DNA of 64,000 bases from Candidatus Phyllobacterium onerii (GTDB lineage: Bacteria > Pseudomonadota > Alphaproteobacteria > Rhizobiales > Rhizobiaceae), in the NCBI RefSeq assembly GCF_028331445.1, contig NZ_JAQMHX010000004.1:248001-312000 (forward strand), read 5' to 3'. The translations under genes were made by a program, and so were the position numbers. Shown here piece after piece: positions 58,652 to 64,000 of the stretch (its first letter is position 1; each line of letters starts with the position of its first letter). The notes beneath the pieces are model-generated. The model was not told the DNA's origin. It made no database searches and worked only from the letters and a program-made list of their open reading frames with translations.

Positions 58652-58692
58652 TACCAATGTATCAGTTGCATATTGGTAAGGCCAGTTTACCA
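58652..58692. promoter_or_regulatory. Three half-site operator for the FCD regulator
   Basis: TACCAAT (58652-58658), ATTGGTA (58672-58678) and TTTACCA (58686-58692) form two overlapping inverted repeats of the TGGT/ACCA type bound by FadR/FCD regulators. They lie 38-78 bp upstream of the regulator start. Confidence 0.5.
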
Positions 58693-58729
58693 GTCGAGTG
58701 CGGAAGGGAGAGCCGTGCGGGGAGGACCA

Positions 58730-59488
58730 ATGTTTGCAGCGATCCAGCCGCGCCGCTTGTACCGGCAGGTGGCAGACCAGGTACGCACGCTGATCGAAAG
58801 CGGCGAGTTTGCCGTCGGCGAGCGGCTGCCCGGGGAGCGCGAACTTGCGGAAAAACTTGGCGTATCCCGCCCGACCATCCGCGAAGCGTTGATTGCGCTT
58901 GAAGTTGAAGGGCTTGTTCATATCCGCATGGGTTCCGGCATTTATGTCACGCGCCAGCAGCGCGAGAAGCCTGCGCCTGTACAAGCCGAAGCCGAAGATC
59001 TGGAAGGACCATTCGAACTGCTGCGCGCCCGTGCGTTGATCGAATGTGCGATCGCGGAAGAGGCGGCCAAAGCAACTACACCCGCCCATATCGATGCGCT
59101 GGATGACGTGCTGACGAAGATGGCGAGCACCTTCAACGATCCACGCACATCGATTGCGCTCGACCGGACTTTTCACACGACGATCGCCGGCATTATCGAA
59201 AACGCGGCGCTCAATCGGTTTGTCGGCGAGCTCTTCGACCAGAGGATGACGCCTTATTTCGAGAAGCTGGCGAGCTATTTCGAAAGTCCCGCTTCCTGGC
59301 GCGAGGCATTCGAGGAACACCGGGCCATCCGCGACGCCATCGCTTCGGGCGACCCGGCGCGCGCCAAATTGGCGATGCAGCATCATCTGCTGCAATCGCA
59401 AGTGAGATTTTCCAAGAGCTTCGATGAAGAACTGGAAAGTGAAAAGGGCCATCCCGCGGGAGGCCGGAGCAGAAGTACCAAGATCTGA
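58730..59488 (+). CDS. GntR family (FCD/FadR subfamily) regulator of the TRAP-idonate operon
   Basis: 252 aa. Winged helix LYRQVADQVRTLIESGEFAV, GERLPGERELAEKLGVSRPT, IREALIALEVEGLVHIRMGS; FCD effector domain from about residue 95 with DRTFHTTIAGIIENAALNRF and EEHRAIRDAIASGD supplying metal-binding His residues. The ATG at 58730 follows GGGGAGGA. Precedes the transporter genes on the same strand by 23 bp; it probably senses the transported sugar acid. Confidence 0.92.
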   Translation: MFAAIQPRRLYRQVADQVRTLIESGEFAVGERLPGERELAEKLGVSRPTIREALIALEVEGLVHIRMGSGIYVTRQQREKPAPVQAEAEDLEGPFELLRARALIECAIAEEAAKATTPAHIDALDDVLTKMASTFNDPRTSIALDRTFHTTIAGIIENAALNRFVGELFDQRMTPYFEKLASYFESPASWREAFEEHRAIRDAIASGDPARAKLAMQHHLLQSQVRFSKSFDEELESEKGHPAGGRSRSTKI

Positions 59489-59511
59489 ATTCAATCTGGG
59501 AGGACTACGAT

Positions 59512-60489
59512 ATGAAGATCAAACTGATGACAATTCTGGGGGCGGTTGCCGCTCTCGCGCTATCGGCCGTGGTGGCGCAAGCGCAAACGACGCTCAAATG
59601 GGCGCATGTGTACGAAACGTCGGAGCCGTTCCATACGGAGTCCGTCTGGGCGGCGGAAGAGATCGCCAAGCGGACCAATGGACGTTACAAGATCGACGTA
59701 TTCCCGGCTTCACAGCTGGGCAAGGAAGCCGACATCAATCAGGGGCTTAAGCTTGGCACGGTCGATATCATCATTTCCGGATCGAGCTTTGCCGCCCGGG
59801 ACTACAAGCCGATCGGCGTCACCTATTTTCCCTACATCTTCCGCGGGCCGGAACATCTGATTGCCTATACGAAGAGTGATGTGTTCAAGCGTCTTGCTGC
59901 CGGTTACGAGGCGAAGAGCGGCAACCACATTGCAGCCGTCAGCTATTATGGCACAAGGCAAACCACATCCAACAAACCCATCACCAAGTGCTCGGATATG
60001 GAAGGTCTGAAGATCCGCGTGCCTGACGTGCCCGCCTATCTCGCCATGCCGCGTGCCTGCGGCGCCAACACGACGCCAATCGCTTTCGCGGAAGTCTATC
60101 TCGCGCTGCAGAACGGCACGGTCGAGGCGCAGGAAAATCCGCTGACGACGATCGAAGCAAAGAAGTTCTTCGAAGTTCAGAAGAACATCATCCTTACCGG
60201 TCACATCGTCGATCATCTGAACACGGTGATCTCGAAGCAGCTTTGGACCAGCCTTTCCGATGAAGACAAGAAGATCTTCGGTGATGTGATGCAGGAAGCT
60301 GCCGAACGCACAACGAAGATCATATCGGAGAAGGAAAAACAGCTCGTCGCGACATTCAAGGAAAAGGGTATCAACGTGACGGAAGTCGACAAGGCCGATT
60401 TCGAAAAGAACGTGGTGGAAAAGGTCAAATTCGAGGATTTCGGCTACGAGAAATCCGATTGGGAAGCCATTCGCGCGATCAAGGAATGA
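59512..60489 (+). CDS. TRAP transporter substrate-binding protein (DctP family)
   Basis: 325 aa. Signal peptide MKIKLMTILGAVAALALSAV then VAQAQT. DctP features: LKWAHVYETSEPFHTESVWA, FPASQLGKEADINQGLKLGT, the conserved Arg in LKIRVPDVPAYLAMPRACGA that binds the carboxylate, and NPLTTIEAKKFFEVQ. The substrate is a carboxylate; the neighbouring idonate dehydrogenase and FCD regulator suggest a sugar acid. Confidence 0.93.
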   Translation: MKIKLMTILGAVAALALSAVVAQAQTTLKWAHVYETSEPFHTESVWAAEEIAKRTNGRYKIDVFPASQLGKEADINQGLKLGTVDIIISGSSFAARDYKPIGVTYFPYIFRGPEHLIAYTKSDVFKRLAAGYEAKSGNHIAAVSYYGTRQTTSNKPITKCSDMEGLKIRVPDVPAYLAMPRACGANTTPIAFAEVYLALQNGTVEAQENPLTTIEAKKFFEVQKNIILTGHIVDHLNTVISKQLWTSLSDEDKKIFGDVMQEAAERTTKIISEKEKQLVATFKEKGINVTEVDKADFEKNVVEKVKFEDFGYEKSDWEAIRAIKE

Positions 60490-60496
60490 TCCATCG

Positions 60497-60524
60497 GGCC
60501 GGGCGGTGATGCTATCGCCCGGCC
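60497..60524 (+). terminator. Intercistronic hairpin between the dctP- and dctQ-like genes
   Basis: Nine-bp perfect GC-rich stem GGCCGGGCG / CGCCCGGCC with a 10-nt loop in the 68-bp gap. Without a T run it may act as an attenuator or mRNA stabiliser giving more binding protein than permease. Confidence 0.5.
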
Positions 60525-60557
60525 GCATCCCATGCTGACGCCAACCGGAGACGGAAC

Positions 60558-61130
60558 ATGTCAAATGAAATTCATACCCCGGTAACTGCCGAAGAGCTTG
60601 CTCATTCCTTCGAAGATGCTGGCCCGGTGGCTGATCTGTCGGATTATGCCATTGAAGATTGGCTGACACTGATCGTCTTCTGGCTCATGACGGGATGCGT
60701 ATTCCTTCAGTTCTTTACGCGATACGTCATGAACGACAGCTATGCGTGGACCGAAGAAATCGCCATCAACTGTCTGATCGGTGTCGTGTTTCTCGGCTCT
60801 GTGATGTGCGTCCGCGTCTCGCGGCATATTCAGGTGGATGTGCTCTACCATTACTTGCCGGCGGGTGTCGCTCGCGCGCTGTCAAACTTTGTCGATATCG
60901 TGCGCATCGGCTTCTTCGCCTATGCGGTCTGGTTAATGTGGCGATACGTCGACATCGTTGCGGAAGAACGCATGGTCACAGTCGATCTTCCACGCAACAT
61001 CGTTTTTTACAGCGTGTTCGTCGCATTCATATTGATGCTGCTCCGCGCCGTTCAGGTTTTCATCCGCAATGTTCGCCGGGGCTATTCTGTCCTGGAGCGT
61101 CCCGAAGAATTCCAGAAGATTGAGGACTGA
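60558..61130 (+). CDS. TRAP transporter small permease (DctQ family)
   Basis: 190 aa, four membrane segments (about residues 33-53, 70-90, 112-130, 150-170). The DctQ signature RYVMNDSYAWTEEIAINCLI and VRVSRHIQVDVLYHYLP is clear. It partners the DctM-like protein that follows after 3 bp. Confidence 0.92.
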   Translation: MSNEIHTPVTAEELAHSFEDAGPVADLSDYAIEDWLTLIVFWLMTGCVFLQFFTRYVMNDSYAWTEEIAINCLIGVVFLGSVMCVRVSRHIQVDVLYHYLPAGVARALSNFVDIVRIGFFAYAVWLMWRYVDIVAEERMVTVDLPRNIVFYSVFVAFILMLLRAVQVFIRNVRRGYSVLERPEEFQKIED

Positions 61131-61133
61131 TCA

Positions 61134-62540
61134 ATGTTATTGCTTGTTGGAACTTTCCTTATTCTTATGCTTGTCGGCGTGCCGGTCGCCATTTCCATGG
61201 CCGTTGCCTCAGTGCTTTATCTCGTCTTCTTCGGCGTCGCCCCGGACATCATCGTGGCGCAGCGCATGATCGCCGGTGTTGAAAGCTTCCCGCTTCTCGC
61301 CGTGCCGTTCTTCATCCTCGCCGGCAATCTCATGAATTCTGCAGGTGTCACCGGGCGTATCTATTCGTTCGCCGTCGCGCTCGTCGGCTGGATGAAGGGT
61401 GGTCTAGCGCAGGTCAATATCATCGGGTCTGTCATTTTCTCCGGCATGTCTGGAACTGCTCTCGCCGACGCCGCAGGCATCGGCACCATCGAGATCAAGG
61501 CGATGAAGGATCACGGTTATCCCGTCGAGGCGGCTGTCGGCGTTACCGCGGCTTCCGCAACGCTTGGACCGATCTTCCCGCCGTCATTGCCTTTCGTGAT
61601 CTACGGGATGATGGCCAACGTCTCCATCGGCGCTCTGTTCATGGCGGGCATCCTGCCGGGCATCGTCATGACCGTGCTGATGATGGTTACCGTTGCCATC
61701 TTCGCCTATGTGAAGCGCTGGGGCTCCGATGCGCCTTTCGAGATAAAGCAGCTCCTGGAAGCTTCCCTGGAGATCGTGGTTGTCGCCTGCGTTCCTGTGG
61801 TTATCTATCTGTTGATGCTCACCGGCCTTTCCATCAACGCGTCGGTCGGTATCGCGCTGGTGCTACTCCTCGCCGCTGACTGGTATTTCGATTTCTCCGC
61901 CGTCATGGCGCTGATGACGCCGGTGATCCTCATCGGTGGCATGACCATGGGCTGGTTCACTCCGACAGAGGCAGCCGTCGCGGCTGTCTTGTGGTCGCTG
62001 TTCCTCGGCCTTGTGCGTTACAGAACGATGACCTTGAAGAGCCTTGCCAAGGCGAGTTTCGATACGATCGAAACAACCGCTTCGGTATTGTTCATCGTAA
62101 CGGCGGCCTCGGTCTTCGCATGGCTTTTGACCGTCAGCCAGGCAGCCCAGCTCCTGTCGACGGCTATCCTGTCGATCACCGAGAATAAATGGGTGTTTCT
62201 GATCCTGGTAAACTTGCTGATGCTGTTCGTCGGCTGCTTCCTCGATACGATTGCGGCCATCACCATCCTCGTGCCGATCCTGTTGCCGCTCGTACTCAAA
62301 TTCGGCATCGATCCGGTGCATTTCGGCTTGATCATGACGCTGAACCTGATGATTGGCCTGCTGCATCCGCCGCTAGGCATGGTATTGTTCGTCTTGTCGC
62401 GTGTTGCGAAGCTCTCGGTCGAGCGCACCACAATGGCAATCTTGCCCTGGCTCGTTCCACTGTTCATCGCACTGATTGCGATCACATTCATTCCGGCCAT
62501 CACCCTCTGGCTGCCAACACAACTGGGTCTGATCAAATGA
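61134..62540 (+). CDS. TRAP transporter large permease (DctM family)
   Basis: 468 aa, about 12 membrane segments. Family blocks: FFILAGNLMNSAGVTGRIY, GSVIFSGMSGTALADAAGIG, PIFPPSLPFVIYGMM and NLMIGLLHPPLGMVLFVLSR. Forms the sodium-coupled channel of the TRAP system. Longer than the minimal family by an extra segment around residues 225-245. Its stop overlaps the dehydrogenase start by ATGA. Confidence 0.94.
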   Translation: MLLLVGTFLILMLVGVPVAISMAVASVLYLVFFGVAPDIIVAQRMIAGVESFPLLAVPFFILAGNLMNSAGVTGRIYSFAVALVGWMKGGLAQVNIIGSVIFSGMSGTALADAAGIGTIEIKAMKDHGYPVEAAVGVTAASATLGPIFPPSLPFVIYGMMANVSIGALFMAGILPGIVMTVLMMVTVAIFAYVKRWGSDAPFEIKQLLEASLEIVVVACVPVVIYLLMLTGLSINASVGIALVLLLAADWYFDFSAVMALMTPVILIGGMTMGWFTPTEAAVAAVLWSLFLGLVRYRTMTLKSLAKASFDTIETTASVLFIVTAASVFAWLLTVSQAAQLLSTAILSITENKWVFLILVNLLMLFVGCFLDTIAAITILVPILLPLVLKFGIDPVHFGLIMTLNLMIGLLHPPLGMVLFVLSRVAKLSVERTTMAILPWLVPLFIALIAITFIPAITLWLPTQLGLIK

Positions 62541-63583
62541 GTACCACGGGCATTGCTGCAACTCTCTTCGGCGCCGAAGATCTTCGTGTCGTCGATATCG
62601 AACTCGGAGACCTCGCACCGAACATGGTGCGGGTCCGCTTCGGGGCTGCCGGCATATGCGGCTCCGACATGCATTATTTCCGCCATGCGAGAACAGGCGA
62701 TTTCGTCGTTACCTCGCCGCTTATACTTGGCCACGAGGTGGCGGGTGAGGTCGTCGAGATCGGGAGCAACGTGACCGGACTGGCGGTTGGTGAGCGGGTT
62801 GCGGTCAATCCGTCGCGCTGGTGCGAACACTGTGCCTATTGCCATGAAGGTCGGGCAAACCTTTGCGAGAACATCTACTTCATGGGCTCGGCTTCGAAAA
62901 CGCCGCACATGCAGGGAGGGTTTGCCAGCCTGTTCGATGCGACCGCATCGCAATGCGTCAAGGTGCCAGCGGACTTGCCTTATCAGGCAGCGGCGCTCGC
63001 CGAACCACTGGCGGTCTGCCTGCACGCGGTACGCCGCGCCGGCCACGTCAAAGGAACTTCAACCATCATTTTCGGTTCGGGCCCGATCGGCCTCTTGACC
63101 ATGCTGGCACTGAAACATGCGGGTGCAGGCTCGGTTGCCATGGTCGACGTTGCCGCCGCACCCTTGAAATTCGCACAAGAGCTCGGCGCTGACCAGACGA
63201 TAGACCTGTCGCAAGGCGAGGAACAGCTGGCGGCGTTTGCAGCCGCCACGCCCTACGATATCGCCTTCGAAATTTCGGGAACGGCGGCGGGACTGGCCTC
63301 GGCCATTCGCACGGTCAGGCGGGGCGGAACGGTGGTTCAGGTCGGTAATCTTTCCGGTGGGTCTATCCCCGTACCTGCCAATGCGGTGATGTCTAAGGAG
63401 CTCGATCTGATCGGGACATTCCGTTTTGGCGAGGAGTTTTTCGAAGCGGTCGAGTTGATCGTAGAGGGCAAGATCGATGTGCTCCGGCTGGTGACTAGCG
63501 AGTTCAAACTCGCCGACGCGCCTGAGGCGTTTCGTGTGGCTTTGGACCGCTCGCGCAGCGTCAAGGTGGTGCTCACAGCGTAG
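62537..63583 (+). CDS. L-idonate 5-dehydrogenase-like zinc alcohol dehydrogenase
   Basis: 348 aa. MDR family: catalytic zinc ligands in AGICGSDMHYFRHAR and LGHEVAGEV, structural zinc Cys residues in WCEHCAYCHEGRANLCENI, and the NAD(P) loop FGSGPIGLLTMLALKHAGAG. Closest by motif to IdnD, which oxidises L-idonate to 5-ketogluconate; sorbitol/threonine-type relatives cannot be excluded. Coupling to the TRAP importer indicates that it acts on the imported compound. Confidence 0.87.
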   Translation: MSTTGIAATLFGAEDLRVVDIELGDLAPNMVRVRFGAAGICGSDMHYFRHARTGDFVVTSPLILGHEVAGEVVEIGSNVTGLAVGERVAVNPSRWCEHCAYCHEGRANLCENIYFMGSASKTPHMQGGFASLFDATASQCVKVPADLPYQAAALAEPLAVCLHAVRRAGHVKGTSTIIFGSGPIGLLTMLALKHAGAGSVAMVDVAAAPLKFAQELGADQTIDLSQGEEQLAAFAAATPYDIAFEISGTAAGLASAIRTVRRGGTVVQVGNLSGGSIPVPANAVMSKELDLIGTFRFGEEFFEAVELIVEGKIDVLRLVTSEFKLADAPEAFRVALDRSRSVKVVLTA

Positions 63584-63646
63584 CACGCGACAATTTGGTG
63601 TGGGAGACTACGCTTGGCGCACGGGGTCAAATCGGCTAACAAGCGC

Positions 63647-63676
63647 GCTTAGAGCCTTTCATGAAAGGCTCTAAGC
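63647..63676. repeat. Perfect 30-bp palindrome after the idonate dehydrogenase gene
   Basis: Fifteen-bp arms, centre TCATGA. Inside it, GAGCC...GGCTC is flanked by TA on both sides, the same edge pattern as the hutU element. It may serve as a terminator hairpin. Confidence 0.6.
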
Positions 63677-63759
63677 CGAATTGTTAACCTCTCCTGCGCT
63701 AGACATCTGCTCTTTCGCATAAGCATTATGTTCGGAATATAAACGTGCTGCGAGTTCAT

Positions 63760-64000
63760 ATGTCGTTCTATTCATTTTCGAAAGTCGTGGTGTTGATAGG
63801 GGTGATTCTTGGCACGGCCAGCGGTTGTACGACTGCTGCAACGCTGAGTACCGTCACCCCGACGACGGTTGCACCGGTTTCGGAAAAATCCGCCTCAATC
63901 GTGGTCGATGGCAGCACGGGCGCGGTTCTTTATCAGGCAAGCGCCGATCTACCGCGGGTGCCTGCCTCGCTGACCAAGATGATGACGCTCTACCTTACTT
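63760..64000 (+). CDS. D-alanyl-D-alanine carboxypeptidase (S11), start only
   Basis: Runs off the right edge; 80 codons visible from the ATG at 63760. A lipoprotein-like signal (VVLIGVILGTASGC, lipobox ASGC) is followed by a Thr/Val-rich linker and then IVVDGSTGAVLYQASADLPR and PASLTKMMTLYLT, which contains the SxxK active-site motif (SLTK) of class S11 penicillin-binding proteins. It trims peptidoglycan pentapeptides in the periplasm. The usual family members have a Sec signal, so the lipobox is worth noting. Confidence 0.88.
   Translation, partial: MSFYSFSKVVVLIGVILGTASGCTTAATLSTVTPTTVAPVSEKSASIVVDGSTGAVLYQASADLPRVPASLTKMMTLYLT

Overview
The window looks like chromosomal DNA of an alphaproteobacterium of the order Hyphomicrobiales (Rhizobiales), most likely near Phyllobacterium, Mesorhizobium or Brucella/Ochrobactrum. 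The basis is the gene set (cyclic beta-1,2-glucan synthase, ActS/ActR, MmcB, a rhizobial-type GyrB, HutF-type histidine degradation), the high GC content, and many small palindromic elements typical of rhizobia. The genus is an inference, since no rRNA is present.

Layout. 1-775: 5' end of ndvB. 1098-4915: sulfate importer operon sbp-cysT-cysW-cysA. 5228-6084: three small unrecognised genes, one Cys-rich. 6330-9292: copper-handling operon (DUF2946-like, PepSY, PCu(A)C, Sco), preceded by four direct repeats phased at exactly 21 bp. 9517-18082: a complete histidine utilisation cluster (hutC, D, U, G, H, I, with hutF divergent) that takes histidine through N-formylglutamate to glutamate. 18151-31190: apbC/mrp, a GH92 lipoprotein, pgm, a toxin-antitoxin pair, an L,D-transpeptidase, mmcB, actR/actS and hrpB. 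31339-42866: two copies of a cassette coding for an S10 carboxypeptidase lipoprotein and a secreted EF-hand protein. They bracket a formaldehyde detoxification operon (adhI, GNAT, DUF1345, fghA), an ArsR/SRPBCC pair, a RES/Xre toxin-antitoxin pair and a cytochrome P450. 43327-53179: gyrB, a FitAB-type toxin-antitoxin pair, and a dipeptidase followed by a five-gene peptide ABC importer. 53324-58519: a TadG-like protein, a TPP riboswitch with thiX-thiY-thiE-thiD, and a lytic transglycosylase. 58730-63583: an FCD regulator, a TRAP transporter and an L-idonate dehydrogenase-like enzyme. 63760-64000: start of a D,D-carboxypeptidase lipoprotein.

The most striking structural result is a 270-bp element with about 31-bp terminal inverted repeats, flanked by TA on both sides, sitting inside codon 7 of hutU. 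It split off the native start (Met-Asn-Asn-Pro-Arg-His) and supplies a new ribosome site, start codon and first residues. The reading frame from the old start ends at an ATGA overlap with the new start. Several other palindromes in the window share the same GAGC...GCTC ends, and another repeated palindrome lies in frame inside hrpB. Other leads are the repeated S10/EF-hand cassette, the 21-bp phased repeats before the copper operon, and the Cys-rich three-gene operon.
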